From positions 14,712,001 through 14,776,000 of the forward strand of contig JAKSXM010000238.1 in the NCBI GenBank assembly GCA_022575985.1: 64,000 nt of DNA, given 5' to 3'. The DNA comes from Anagrus nilaparvatae (Eukaryota > Arthropoda > Insecta > Hymenoptera > Mymaridae). Shown here piece after piece: positions 46,421 through 60,370 of the stretch. The translations under genes and the position numbers were made by a program. Within the stretch, counting starts at the first letter, position 1, and the number at the start of each line of letters is the position of its first letter. Under the pieces are notes generated by a model. That model was given only the letters and a program-made list of their open reading frames with translations. It made no database searches and was not told the origin of the DNA.

Positions 46421-49400
46421 ACATGGAAAAAAAAAAATTCTATTTAACCTCGTTCTCTCTCTTTTGTCGTTTTCTACACGGAAAATCGCGAAAATCACGA
46501 GCTTGTTCTTTTCTGTTTGAACAAGATTTTATTAACCTTCAATTTTCTTTGGAAAAACGATAAGATAAAATAAAAAAAACTATTTTTCTCCCAAGGAAAA
46601 AATTTTTCACTCGCAGTGTGTCGAGACAAGAAAATATGAAAATACATAGGCGATATGATAAGCTATTGATAAAACTCTAAAATACCTGTTTATTTTACAT
46701 TTAAAAAAAAAAAAGAAAAAAAATATTCAGGTCATTCTATATTCTCGTTTCTTTCGCTGATATTTCTTTTTGTTGATAATATTAAATAAGTAAATGCGCT
46801 ACTGTTTCAGTCACGTGTACTAGAATTTATATCGGCAATAAAAAAATACACAACAATCGTTTATTTTTTCTTTTTTTTTTTTTATCTCGGCTCTCGAAAA
46901 AGCTTTTATTCTTTTATTTTGCTTGGAAATAGTGAAAATCGGTTTCGTTCGTTGCAGGCAAATTAAGAGAACGTGGCTCGGCGTTGTCAGAATTCCTGTA
47001 CTATAGAAAGTGAAAGGGAAGGTAGAAAGGGTTGGCAAGCCAGCGACTGCGACTAACGTTGCAAAATCTAATCCAATTTTTATCACGTTTCTTTTAACTG
47101 ACAAATTTGCATATTATTTTAATTAGTTCTTATTATTTTACGTAATTTAATAAATCTTTGTTCAGGTATTAAATAAATAAATCATTTTTAATTAAACATC
47201 GGCATGAATTTTGTAAAAATTTCCTCGAGTTTAGCTGGGTTGAGCCCAGTTGAGCCAAGTGAGATAAAAAAAAAATAAGACCTTGACATTGGAACGAAGA
47301 AAAAAGAAATTTCTTTTAACAAAAATATCTCAATTAGAAAATAATTAAGTGTATTTTTGTTGGCGTTATTACAAATAGACGATAAAGATAACGATATCTT
47401 GGAAATCGAATTTTAATCTTCATGGGTGGTCTTATAACTGATACTACGATAAACCATTCTTTTTATTGTAACAGCTGGCTTTTTATTCCCTCTATTTATA
47501 AAAAAGTTAGCTACTGATAAATTTTAGCCTTCCAACTTTTATCGTTACTTTTAAAATCTTTCCCCCTCGAGTTCGCAAGGTGCTTTATGAGTTAAATCAA
47601 GGTGCAATTAAAAGATACTTGAAAGAAAAAAAAATTACGTGTGTGTAAATTTTCTCAAGGTCTCGTGCAGTGTGTGTTCATCGAGGCGCACTTCCGCTTC
47701 TGATTAGCTTCCTCTTTTCCCATCACATCGACTCCCCCTCCTTTCACTCGCTGTTAAAAAGGTTAAATAAAGAAAAAGGGCGAAAAAATGCCTATCTCGA
47801 AAAGTTATCTTTCTCTCCACTTTGGGAACCCATGCGTTACTCGTTACTGCTGCGAAAACCAACTCTTTTTACCGAAGGTATTGAAAAGTTGAAAAATTCA
47901 AAAATTAGGTCACGCCAGATATCATTCGATAAACCCTTTGGTTATCTTATCTAATTATAAACAATAAATCGTCGTAAAAAACTTTTCAATCTATTATTAG
48001 GTCAAGATAACCTGTTTATGGTTTATCATAGGGGAACAAGAAGCTCTTTTCCGTGCTTTTTTAACTTTTTTAAATAAAATATCGAGAATATTAAAAAAGA
48101 AAAATCTATTTTATTGTAATCTAAAAAAAAAACTAGTTCAATCTAGAAACGAAAAAAATTGATTCAGATAAATATCATTTTTTATTTTTGTATTTCGAAA
48201 TATTTACTATTGAAATGGTTCAGTAAACTTTTTTTTTTATTTTTTTTTAATTATACGATATTTCTTAATAAAATTATAAATGACCAAGACTCGATGTAAG
48301 AAAAGAGAGTGAAAGTTATTACGAGAAATGAAGATTAACTCGTAATCGATAATGAGATTCAAAAGAGAAATAAAAAATTAAAAAATCTATCAAAATCTCG
48401 TTTAATTCCATTCGCTTGCGTAATATTTCGGTCTACGCTTATTAGGCGAACAAAAAAACATAAAAATCCTTCGGAATCACAACAACTCCCACGTAACATA
48501 TTTTATTTGCACGCGTGAAATTAAATATCCAATAGCTAAGATTAAATTATAATTAATGAATTTTTAATTTTCTTATTTTTCGCAAGGTCTAGGACGTTTA
48601 AATAAAATTACTTATTTATTTTCCTAATCAACCTGTTGCACATCTTTCTTTCGATTTACTAACCTGCTTTTTGCTCTTCTCTATGTACAATGAAAATCTG
48701 CTTCTTTCTTAAATCTTCTTATTTCTCTGCTCGACAAAAGAAAGAATCCTTTTTTCCTCTTTTTTCCTCTTTTCGAGGGCTTTCTAGCCCAGCATTTTCA
48801 ACTGTCTGTTTGAGGATTGGCCATTCTTATAGTATTTTATAATTAACCTCATGACTTACGTTTTATTTTTCTTTTAGTTCTTAAAAACACTGTCACACTC
48901 GACATTTGAACAACTGCTAAATCACAACACTAGTTTTTCGATCATCCTTAGCGAAAAAACTTTCAAATTTCTTTTTTCTAGAAAAGATTCAAAAAATTTC
49001 TTAAAAACACTTTCCATTCATGAAATTTGGAGACACAAAAAAAAAAAGGGAGAAGCAAAGAATTTTATAATAATTGCAATCAGCTGTAAGCTCTCGATTA
49101 ACGTGTCGCCCGCATCGCGTCACTCGACACACAACACATATTATACCGGCCCGACTTTACGATATCCTCTCTGTGTAATAATATTATATTTATTCTCTGT
49201 CTCTCCCTCGCTCTTTGGTTTGTTGTCACACACAAAATAAAAAAAAAAAAAAAAAATACACTACAATTATTATTATTCTTTGTATATTCTCTACATATGC
49301 TGTAGATACAAGAAAAGAAAGAGACAGATAAATTTTCTCAAAGTGGATTCTGGCGAAAGAGGGGTTTTATAATAAAAAGTCTAAAGGTATTAATGGAATA

Positions 49401-50479
49401 ATAGTGGGGGGGACTGGGGGGTTAGTGGGGGAAATAAAAAGAAATAAAATCGGATTGTATAATTCTATTTTTCCAGGGTCAGCCGGCTCAAAGAAGTAAA
49501 TGAGAGTAAGACACACTCACACACATGGTTCTTATTTTTAAGGGGGCTTTATACACTTTTACTTTTTCACTTCTTTAAAAAGCTCTCTCAAGGACCCTAA
49601 GCACTCACTCTGTTCCTTTCTCTTATCCTTTCGCGCTATTGCGAGTTTTTTTTATTATTTTTTCTACCAACTCCCTTCTCTTTATTTTCTTTCCTTAGAC
49701 CAACTGCTTTTATTATATAAAAAAAAGAGCTTTCTTAAAAGCTCAGAATAATCAAAGTTTACTCCTTTTGGTCAAAATAAATAGGTCAAAATTCTTAAAT
49801 GAACAGAAAATTTCTTTGCTTTATTTTTTTAACTTTCAAAAGAACTCCAATTGTTTACATTTTTTGAAATTTAACATGGAAAGTGCTCTTTTTTCCAACG
49901 AAAAGTATCTAAAAGTTTCAATGGAATAAAATAAGTTCAGGGTTTTGGAAGGGCTAAACCAAAGTGGCGTCAATTCCATAAATCCGATTTGAGAAAATTC
50001 AAAGATTTCGTCTTAGGCGAGTTTGTAAGAGTAAGCGGGTAAACGGGTAAACGTTTTGTAATACTTGGTTTACGAAACTTTTGCCTGTTACCGGTGTGTG
50101 TGTGTGTGTATGTACGAATAAATTTTTTAAGGTATTAACAGTGACTCTCGAGAGTAAAAGTAGAAAATCGCGGTTCTTATTTCGACAGTTTTTTTCTTTG
50201 CAATTCTTTTATATGCATTTTATTCGCAAATAGAAAAAAAAAACTGCTAAGAAATTCTGAAGATTACGCAACTTTTGTTTCACTTACTGTAACTTATTTT
50301 TGCACAAAATTAATCTATCACATATTCACATAGTTGCTCTTGTTCTCTTCTTCTTTTTTTATAACATGCACTTTTGTATAACGAACGCACACAGACACAG
50401 AAGCACACGGACACAGAATAACGTGCACTTTGCTCTATAAAGTCTTCCGATTACGATTGAACGGACACTTCCTCTCGTC

Positions 50480-50870
50480 GACCCACTGACCTAAATCTTT
50501 AGTGCCGATTTTTTTCTTTTATTTTCGTTTCTCTGCTTCTCACTTTCGCTTTCTTTTCTGCTTGGAAAAATATTAAAAAGCATAAAAAGCACTGAATTTA
50601 AAACTGAATTTAGCAAAAGTCGTTGAGCGTGTCTTTCGCTACAGTATTATAACTTACATTATAATATAATATTTTTTATTTTTTGCCAATCCGCCGAACT
50701 TAGAATTTCAACTTTTACTTTCAGCTCTTACACAACGTTTGAGAGTTGGTTGGTTGGTTCTGTAACCAAAGAGTAAAAGAGATAGAGACGGGTATATGTT
50801 ATATTATTATAAGCGCGACTCTCGAGCAACGATATGGCTAAACTTTTTATACGCGCCAGTCTGAGCACAA
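50480..50870 (-). promoter_or_regulatory. Candidate distal promoter of ken
   Basis: On the minus strand, TATAAAAAG sits at 50851-50843, and a TCAGT initiator at 50489-50485 is followed by leader-like purine-rich sequence and an ACA|GTAAGTG donor at 50288. The word CCAACCAACCAA follows the TATA by about 100 nt. This would make a ken leader exon about 9 kb upstream of the coding exons. It rests on motif order only. Confidence 0.28.
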
Positions 50871-50900
50871 CAAACAACAATAACAACTCAAACCCACTCC

Positions 50901-53259
50901 GTTTTATTATTTAAATCAATTTTAACTAAAAATCTTCTCCCAATAAAAGAAATGAGAAATGAGAAAGCATTATTGCATAACGAATTAACTTATCTCCAAT
51001 AATTTCCATGATAATTCAAAAGAGTTCGCGTGCTTGCTCTAACCTTTTTTGGCCGATTACGTTATTGCAACTTTCACTCTCATTTCACCCAAAGATGTAA
51101 CGCTCTTTTTTTCCTTTTTTTCAATTACGTCATGACAATGCAAATAAAATTTCAAATTAATTAAACAACAAAAAAAAAGTCGTTGCTCAATAATTATTTT
51201 TTTTTTTTTTTTCATTAATCGACCTATTGACCTATAAATAATTAATTAAATAAATAAAAGTAAAAATAGTAGCTAAAATTTGTTATTGCGAAAAAAAATT
51301 ATTTCCACATTTCTCTCCTTTATTTCCCTTTCCTTTCTCCCACTCTAAATTGATAAAACTTTAGCACATTCTCTTTATTTTATGTTTCAAAAAACAATTC
51401 TCCGTATTACGAGGACAAAATTTATTTTTTCAAATGAATTTTTTCCTTTATTGATACCTGAGATAAGAATCACACGTGTTAGAGTACATTTGTGCCAGGG
51501 AACAGTCCCGGGTGAGAAAAATGAGAAAAATTTTCGTGCATTCTCATTTATATCTGGAGAATTTACGTTAAATAAATAAAAAGTCTTTTTATCGCATTGG
51601 GTTTTTAATGTTTTTATTATCAAACAACTTTACAACTTTATTTTTGTTTATTATTTTCTTGATAAAAAATTTAAAGACGCAATTAGAATCTTGTTGTCTT
51701 AGGTTAGTTCGTCCAAACGATGCCCGATCCCTCTTAAAACCTTTTTCGAAAAAACAAAATATTTAATTAACCGTTTTACGCCCAATCGACATTCCTTGGG
51801 AAAATGAGTTTTTCGACGTGAAAAAGAGAATATTTTTTATTAAAAAGCTCACCTAATAGAGATAGGCTAAGGGTTGATATCTCATTTTCTAGGGGTTTTA
51901 GTTGAAAAAGGACTTGACTCTAAATACCTAATTTTTTAGCTTGAAATATTAAATTTTTTATTTTTTTTGAAGTCCTAGTAATAATTTTCGACTGCGTATG
52001 TAAAAATTTGGCGCACCTGGGGGTTGTAGGTAAAAAGCGACTAGGTTTTAGTCCAAAATATACTATTTTTCTTGAGGAAAAATTAATTTGTCCAAGAAAC
52101 GTCGATTGAAAATTTACCGGTTAATTAGACAATTGTGTAAATAAAAAAATTGAAATAAATAGATTATTATTAGATTACTATTTTTATAAGTAAATAAAAA
52201 TTGGAATTTAACTTTTTTCATTAAAATTATAATTTTTTTAAAAACGCTGTATCATCGTTTTATTGTATTATTAACTATTATTTTTTTTTTAAACCTTCAA
52301 TTTCTAATAAATTCGATTGAGAAATATTTTTAAAATTGATAATTCTTATCATTTTTTTTTTCGTTATTTTAAAAAATAAACAAACAAATAAATTTTGTAT
52401 AAGAAAATTTAAGTACCTTTATGCCTTGATCTAAAATTTTGGGAGGCGTACCAAACTCAGTGTTACTGATAATTTTCTAGTTAATTAAACGCATTTTATC
52501 CAACTCTTTCAAGTACAAGGTAAAATCGGATTTTTCGAATTTATCAAGTAAACAAGTTATTGGGAGATAAAACTAAAATTAATAATACATTGTTATAACA
52601 AATATTTTAATATTCATTATTTGTAACGTGTCTATGAATGGCATGTTATTCTAAAGAAAATAAAATATCATAAATAATTCCAATATACAAAGTTATGCAA
52701 CAGTTTGGAAAAAAAAAATTAAATAAGGATGTTTATATCAAATTTAATGAATAATATAAAATTGACAAGGTCATTTCTACGATAAATTTTTTTTTTAACG
52801 ATCTATCAAAATTTTTCATTTTTATCCTCTCTTTTTCCCAGCTGACTATTTATTTATAAACCAAGCGAAGACAAAAGTCCTTTAAAAACATTATTATCAT
52901 TTGAAAAGACGAGCAATGTAATTTAATCTGAACCTTTAAAACCCGCTTGATTTTACTCATAAAAGAAATCTTAAATAAGTCTTGTGACTCGCTGGAAAAT
53001 GAAATGATTTGAAAAATTACTATAACTTAAAAAACTCTTTGGTTGCTAGTTAACCCATTACTGCCTAATCATTTTTAATTTCTAAATAAACAAAAATGAA
53101 ATTTATGGCAGCTGATTAGAATGACTCTTTAGCTTATTAATTATAACAATACTGTTGCAACGATTTTCAGTCATTTTTAGGGGATTTATTACTTTTTTAA
53201 TAATTTATTCATCATCTGAATATGTATATGTTCTTAATAAATCTCTAAACATTAAGAGT
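50901..53259. other. Intergenic, nothing recognised
   Basis: A+T-rich DNA without an exon, repeat array or RNA gene that I can support. A mirrored pair of short open frames at 51382-51623 lies on opposite strands of the same sequence and is not gene-like. Confidence 0.5.
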
Positions 53260-53610
53260 AAAACTAAGGGTGATACATCCCTTAAAAATAGTTTTTGACC
53301 CCAGATTTAGATTCAGAGGCCCAAAATACCTACTAGGGGTTGTCAAAATATAAAAAATATAATTAAAAAAAAAAATAAAGACTTAAAGGGTGGAAATAAG
53401 TGTGTTATACCCCTGAAAAATAATTTTTGACTCAAGGTTCAGTTTTATAAGCCCTATTCATGCACTGGAATCGTAAAAATTAAAAAAAAAAGTTAAAAGG
53501 TATTCTAAAAGTTGAAAAGTAATTTTAAGGGTGTTACATCCTTAAGAAAATTTTCTAACCCTATATTTGGATTTAGCGACCCAAATTACCTTGAAGGACA
53601 TGCCAAAATT
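53260..53610. repeat. Three degenerate ~130-bp tandem units carrying the recurrent motif
   Basis: GGGTGATACATCCCTTAAAA-like words begin near 53269, 53400 and 53529. Each is followed by an inverted, degraded version of the recurrent motif (for example TTTGGATTTAGCGACCCAAA near 53565). The family resembles units in the 57-62 kb foldback. Confidence 0.6.
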
Positions 53611-56600
53611 AAAAAAAAAAAAATTAAAACTAATTTTTTGGATTAGTGAGGTGAAAAATAGGGATGGTTTTCACCCCCCTTTTATTTCTACAAGTTTTTT
53701 TTGATACAGACAATGTTCTTGGTATGTTGCTGAATAGTTTTCACTAACATTCCAGAGGAAAATTTAACTTTGACCGCACTTATAAGTTTGGTATTTTTTT
53801 CACAAGCCAAACCTGACTATTTGGCCGAAACCCGTTTTTATTTATAACTTTCGAAAAATGAATATCCAGTCTAAATTGAAATATGAAGAAGTTATTAATT
53901 ATGTACATTAACTGCAGTAAGAGCTCATAAAAATAATGTCAAAGATGATTAGAATCGAGATGATGGTTTTTTAAACCTTTCTCGACGTGCCAATGCCATA
54001 CCCCTTTTTTGTATTTACTTCGTGTCTTTTGAATTCTCCCTTTCACTGAAGCGAATCGAAGAGGAAAAAGAAAGGAAAGCTCTTCTCTTTTTTTCCTTTT
54101 ATTTTTATTTGCACATAAAAAAAAAAGTTTTCTTACTTACTGCTGCTATATTAGGTAATTTCGTTCGTTTCGTTTATATTGGCATTGCATCTTTTTCTAG
54201 AGAAAAAAAAATCATATAAAATATATTTATTTTTCTAGAAATAAAAGAGTGTGCGAATGCCGAAGGTCGATTTAAAAAAAAAAAAAAAAAAAAAAAACCG
54301 GATGACTCGTTATGGAGTGGTTATGGAGCATTTCTTTGCTGAATATATTTATTTTATAAGTCTGTAGGTGTTGTCATTAATTTTTAAGAAGCTTATAAAG
54401 CAATAATAATTCTTTCAGATCAATAAAAATAACCGTGCGAATTTGCATTCTTTTTTTTATTAATTCTAAGAAGCCTCTTTCTCCTTTGGAGAAGTTTTAG
54501 AAGATGCTCAGATCCTGGAAGCAACAAATAAATAAAATGAATATAAATTTTTTTATTCATTTTGAGTCAAGGACATAATTTTATTGTGGAGAAGATGACA
54601 GAAATCTCTTTTATTTCACTTTCACTCTCGATACCATGGCCTACCACCTTCCAGCATTAATTTCTGTCCTTGGGGGAAACGGAGCATTATTTAAATTTTA
54701 AGATGGATTTGTAGCAGCTTACCCCTGCTTACACCGACGATCAATTTCAAAGAAACGAACAACGCAGTTAAGATTTAAATCCAAATATAAACATAAGAAA
54801 GAAGAAGTGAAAATTTTCCAAACGAAACGTAAGTTTGTACTAATTTTATTTACCAAGAAAACGTTATCTTCAGCGAGTGCAGAAATTGAATCGAGCACGA
54901 TCGAGCAGAAAACATCTCGTCTCTGTTAATTGAATAGAAAAATTTTTCTTGGAACAAAACCGAAGATAATTATTTTCCTTTTAAAGATATTTTCGCAATC
55001 TTCTTTATAAAAGGAAAATTTGTTCAATAAGACTTAGAAATTTGTCGATTGAATTTTAACGATTACAATAATTAGTCTAAACCGCCTCATCATCAGCATT
55101 ACGTAAGTGCTTAGTGCATACGCTCGCCGATTCTCATTTCTCAAGGTAATGCGTTTAGTTGCACGATGCATTTTACGCTCGGTGATTTTTATTAGGAGAG
55201 TATCGATCTACTTAAAACGATAAGAAAGAAGAGCGAGAGAAGGAAAAGAAGGAAGCATCGCTTGGCCTAGTTTTTTGTTTTTTATTTTGTTATTTTGTTA
55301 TTTTTTATTTCTTATTTCTCATTTCTAAAATCATAAAAGATGAATGAAAAATTAAAATAGTCTTGGTGAGTATCCAAAAGAACGCTATTGTTTACATAAT
55401 ATTTAGATATCTAAGAAATTTTATCACTTTCATTGATAAAATGCCAGGAAAATAAAAAACGTTGAGGTTGGTCATGTCACTTTCTTATATTGATAAAAAA
55501 AAGTTATAATTAAACAGAATTCTGTTTATACTTTGATATCGTTCAGGAAATGATAACAACAAGGCTTGCGCAATTAGGTCGAGTTACTTTTTTTTTCATT
55601 CTTTCGCCACCTTTTTACACGCTTTATTAAATTAATTTATTGAATTAAGGTTCTACTGTTAATGCAAACACTTCGTGAGGGGTATTGAGATAACAAAAAA
55701 TTTTATTCACGTGATTATCTCCTAAGTCTATACACAAATTTTATAATATTGATAAGAACTTATCGTTTATCTTTATCAAATGTTAACAAAAAAATTTTTT
55801 AATCTCCTTTTTTTTCTCTTTCCGAATTCTGATTCCTTGCCAGGCACGTAAGGGCAATTTTTTTGGGGGGGACTCTAATGTCAATAAATTTAAGGACTGG
55901 CTACGTGCCTGCTCGCAAACTTTTACTATACATAAGTAAATTTTAAAATTGTTCATCAAAAAAGTACAATAAAAATCTTTTTTTCAAGTTATAAATTAAT
56001 ACAAAAAATACCTTTCTAGTTTAACATATGGAAAACAACCAACTACTAGTAACAGTCTTAACCATAGATCTGTGGTTGCAAGGAAGAAACAAACAACTGC
56101 TATTTTCACTTTTTCGAGTAAAACAATTTCAAAGTTTTTAAAATCCTATAGTTTCTTAACATTTTTTATTTTTCTAAATCAATTTTTCCCCTGATTTTTT
56201 ATACTTATAAATATAAATCTTATTTTTTAATTAATATGTAGTTACCAAAAACGCGAATTTACAAAAAAATCAATTTTTTCAAACTTGTTAGATATTCGGT
56301 TCTTCCTTGTGGCCACAGAGATATACCCCAAATTATTTCAAATCCTCTAGCTCAAATTAATTAAAGACTCCAGAAATTCAAATTATTTTAAACCCCTTTT
56401 TTAAATGGATCCTCCCCATGAAAATGTCCCCGTTATTTATCCCTTATCGCAAAAACAATAATAAGTATTTTTCAGGATTTCAAGATGTTAGGAAAAAAAA
56501 AGAGGAAAAACTGTTTACCAACAACGATGAGCATATCCTTCACGCTAATTTTTAACATAATTGGAGCTAATATTATAAAATATTTCCGATAACTCATAAC

Positions 56601-57373
56601 AGAATCAAGTATAAAAATGATAAAAAATAACCAAGAACTCCTTAAGTATATGTTATCTTAACCCATTACCGCCTAGGCAGCCAAAACGCGCTACTTGATT
56701 AACACCGGCTTAGATATTCAATAAAAATTAAATTTTAAAATTGTTTCTAAGACTAGAAACTCATGAGGAATTCAATTTCAGAATCATTTTTTACCAACAA
56801 ACCCTCAGAAAGTGTCTACAAGGGGCGAAAACTTAAAAAACAAGCAATTTTAGCCCTGTTTTGCGGCCAAAACATGCCATTTTGACGCAAGTCTTTATTA
56901 TTATCTTTACTATTCGCAAAATATTATGTTTTTTTCCTGCTAGATAAGTACCCGGGGGTTTTCTAGGTTGCTGATATCAAATATGACCTCCAAAAATACT
57001 AAAATTTCATTTAGGGGTGAAAAGGGGTGAAAAATCAATTTTTATAAAAGATTAAAAAAAAAATAAAATTCTGATATTTTTCCATACATTCCCCTTTCGA
57101 TTTTGGCCAAAATAAAAATTGTCTAGAAAATCTAGTTCCCCCATCTCATCAGCTCTTTTTTTACTTGAAAACTTGTTTCGTAAAGAACTTTAACCTTTTC
57201 AAATAGTTTTATGCGAATAAAGCCAAAATTTCTAAAAATGAAAGCATTTTAAGACTCACTCAAATCCATTTATATCAGGTTTTTTGGGCTCTTGGACCCG
57301 GGGAACCATATTTATGTAAGTTTCTAACTGTTTCAAACCTTTTTCCGTGCGGAAAATCGAAAAATTTTTAAAA
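53611..57373. other. Intergenic, simple repeats only
   Basis: No exon found. There is a 25-base A run at about 54273-54297. A slightly G+C-richer patch at 54590-54780 has no open frame. A motif copy (AGGTTGCTGATATCAAAT) is near 56966, approaching the foldback. Confidence 0.45.
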
Positions 57374-57821
57374 TGCTATTTAATGCCATAAAAGTTCCAT
57401 GGAAAAAAATGGTTGGTATTTATGTTTTTTGACCCGCTAAACACGAATCCGAGGTCCGTTTTGTAAAATTCGTGGTCAATTTTTTGTTATTAACAATTTA
57501 TTGCAAAATTTGACAACAATCTAAATGTTAAATATCTTGTAGCTAAAATAATTCAAAATCGAGGGGCTGACAACGCGATTTAAAAAATTAGCGATTTAAA
57601 AAGCGATTTAAATACTTTAAATACTTTAAATCGCTGTTAAATTATTGCTTTAAAATTAGATTTTTGGCATAAAAACTGTTTCTAGGGGTTTGTGAGGTCA
57701 CAAAGATTTTAGCCGGATTTAACCGTAGGTTTATTCCTGTCCATATTTATGACCAAAAATTTGGCCAATTTTTGGGAAAATTTACCAAATATTTTAAATC
57801 GCTTTTAAACTATTGCTTTAA

Positions 57822-59043
57822 AGGACCCCGCACAAAAGTATAGGATTTTGCCTTTCGGTCGAATTGGCTGAATTTTGGATATGTTGTAGATTTTATCATT
57901 CTGAACAAAAGTCTCAATGGGCACAAAGCTCAAAAGTCTCAACTTTGGCGGCTATGGAGCTTGAAAGCTCCAAAGCTTCACCATGGCAAGATCGCTTCAA
58001 AACCTTTTTTCTATTATTTTTAAAGTATACTTTTATGTTTTTGAGGTCGCTAATTCTAAATCTGATGTCAAATTAACATTTTTGACAGTTGGCAGCTGTC
58101 AACTACACTCACAAAATTGTATTGGTAAAAATTACCCTTTTGATTAGTAAAATAATTTGAAGTTGTAAAAATGGCGTTTCATGTAATTTTTTACCAACAT
58201 GTATTTTATAAAATACCCGTAAAGGAAAAAAAAATTACCCTTAATTTTAGTAGAATTTATTTTACATATTTTTTCTCGCAAGTGACAAAATTTGATTTCA
58301 GATACTATATAAGGAATGAAAATTGTATAAATTATAAAATATAAATTATAAAAAAAAATAAAAATAATAAAAAAAAAAATAATTAAAAAAAATTAAAAAA
58401 AAAAAAAATAAATAAATAAAAAAAAAAAAAAATAAAAGTTATACACATGTGAGAGAGCGAGAGTATAATAATATTTTGTAGAAAATCTTACTCAAGAAAA
58501 ATTACCCTTAATTATAGTAAAATGTACTATTTTCAATTCTTCGGATAACTTTACTAAAATTAATAGTAAAATCTTCCAGTTGCAAATGTACATTTTCCTC
58601 TACATTTTTTCTCAGTGTAGCTGTCAAATTGACAACAGATTACAAAAAACTTAAAATAATGATTTCACAATATGTTTTCGGAACTCAGCAACCTCGAAAA
58701 CATAGTGTGAAATCATTGTTTTAAGTTTTTTTGTATTCTGTTGTCAATTTGACAGCTAGTTGACAGCTGACAACTGTCAACTTTGTCATTTTGACATCAG
58801 ATTTGGAATTAGCGACCTCAAAAACATAAAGGTATACTTTAAAAATAAAAGAAAAAAGATTTTAAAGCGATCTTGCCATGGTGGAGCTTTGGAGCTTTCA
58901 AGCTCCGTAGCAGCAAAAGTTGAGACTTTTGAGCTTTGTGCCCATTGAGACTTTTGTTCAGAATGATAAAATCTACAACATATCCAAAATTCAGCCAATT
59001 CGACCGAAAGGCAAAATCCTATACTTTTGTGCGGGGTCCTTTC
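57822..59043. mobile_element. Palindrome with TIR element inserted in its left arm
   Basis: The left arm (57822-58105, resuming 58618-58679) and right arm (58694-59043) are reverse complements; the loop is about 14 bases and holds a motif relative (CAGCAACCTCG). Mirror-image open frames (57864-58076 plus, 58786-59055 minus) are the two arms read in opposite directions. The right arm is intact and shows what the left looked like before the 58106-58617 insertion. Confidence 0.88.
58106..58617. mobile_element. TA-flanked TIR element, 512 bp
   Basis: It begins CACTCACAAAATTG and ends TTTTTTCTCAGTG, with TA at 58104-58105 and 58618-58619. A long A-rich low-complexity segment (about 58344-58438) lies inside. 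There is no coding sequence. The intact sister arm of the surrounding palindrome contains the empty site with a single TA, so the boundaries and the TA target duplication are well supported. Confidence 0.85.
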
Positions 59044-59199
59044 ATTTTTTGGCATATAAACTGTATCTAGGGGTTAGCAGGGGCACAAATATTGAAATTT
59101 TTATCGGATTTAACCTCAATATCATCCCTACCCTTATTTTAGACCAAAAATTGGCCAAATTTCCAGAAAATTTGCCGAATCTCTTATATTTTTTACATA

Positions 59200-59640
59200 T
59201 TCGTACTTTTAGCATCCAGGGTATGCCTAAATAGGTTTTTTGGGTCGCTGATCAAGAATTTGGACTTCTTTTTTATAAATAAATAATATGTCACCCTTAA
59301 AATAGCTAAAACTACCCCCAAAAAGGGGGTGTTTTATCTATTTTCGTACTTTTATCATCCAGGGTATGCTTATATAGGTTTTTTGGGTCGCTGATCAAAA
59401 ATTTGGACTTCTTTTTTATAAATAATCAATATTTCACTCTTAAAATAGATAAAACACCCCCTTATATCTAAAACTACCCCCAAAAAAGGGGTGTTTTATC
59501 TATTTTCGTACTTTTAGCATCCAGGGCATGCCTAAATAGGTTTTTTGGGTCGCTGATCAAGAATTTGGATTTCTTTTTTATAAATAATTAATATTTCACC
59601 CTTAAAATAGCTAAAACTACCCCTAAAAGTTTAGATTCTA
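59200..59640 (+). repeat. Three tandem units with the recurrent motif
   Basis: CCAGGGTATGC (or CCAGGGCATGC) at 59216, 59359 and 59521 is followed each time by TAGGTTTTTTGGGTCGCTGA and, further on, by ACCCCC/GGGGGTGTTTTATC inverted words. Units are 143-162 bp and closely alike. Confidence 0.85.
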
Positions 59641-60370
59641 ATTTTTGCCCCAGAATGGACAAAAAACTGTCCAATTTTCGAGAAAATATGCCGAATCTCT
59701 TGGATTATAGAAGAAATTACATTCTAAATATATTTTGGGGTATGCAGAATCTAACTGCTAACTAAATTTTTAAATTCAAATTTTTTACCAAGAAATTGGA
59801 CCATAATTGGCCAGTTTTTGAAAAAATTCGCATGATATCATATAGATTATAAGCGATTATTTCCAATGTATCTTATGGGGTTTTCGAGTATGCAGAATCC
59901 GTATCTGATAACTAAATTTTAAAATTCATATTTTTCTCTAAGAAATTGGACAACATTTGTCCAATATTCTAAAAAATTTGCCGAATCTGCTAGATTATAA
60001 AAAAAATTACTTTCTATATATCCTACGGGATTTTCGAGTACTCGAGTATGCAGAAACGGAATTTGATAACTAAATTTTATAATTTAAATTTTTAGCCAAA
60101 ATTAGCCAATTTTCGAAAAAATTCGTCGTAACTCAAGAATCATACAAGAGATTATTTCGAATGTATCTTATAGGGTTTCAGCGTAGGCAGAATCCGAACC
60201 TGCTAACTAAATTTTGAAAATCCGATCTTTGGCAAGAAATTGGACAAACGATTGGCCAAGTTATAAAAAAAATTTCCGAATCACCTGGGTGATAGAAGGA
60301 ATAGTATTCTAAATATTTTGTGGGTTTTTGGAATATGTAGATTCCGACACTATTTAATCGGACACATTTG
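59641..60370 (+). repeat. Degenerate ~150-bp tandem repeat
   Basis: AACTAAATTTT follows words like GCAGAATCCG at about 59761, 59911, 60069 and 60206. Each unit also has TTGGCCAATTTT and GCCGAATCT. Copies are much diverged. Relatives are at 57700-57790 and 59050-59190, so this unit predates the insertions here. Confidence 0.7.

Larger units (their letters stand above)
41757..50900 (-). other. Presumed 5' intron/upstream region of ken
   Basis: No coding exon was found. The spliced acceptor at the ken start requires at least one leader exon here. Candidate promoter regions are listed separately (42860-42970, 50480-50870), as are a G+C-rich patch (46190-46420) and simple repeats. Poly-A/T runs at 45451-45475 and 45761-45778 and G runs at about 49406-49432 are further simple sequence. 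Which donor joins the acceptor was not resolved; GTAAGT sites at about 44398, 48859, 50288 and 50656 are all possible. Confidence 0.45.

Noticed and set aside
57864..59055. Mirror-image 70-89 residue frames in the 57.8-59.0 kb palindrome
   Set aside because: Same arm sequence in opposite orientation; no family resemblance and no start or splice signals.
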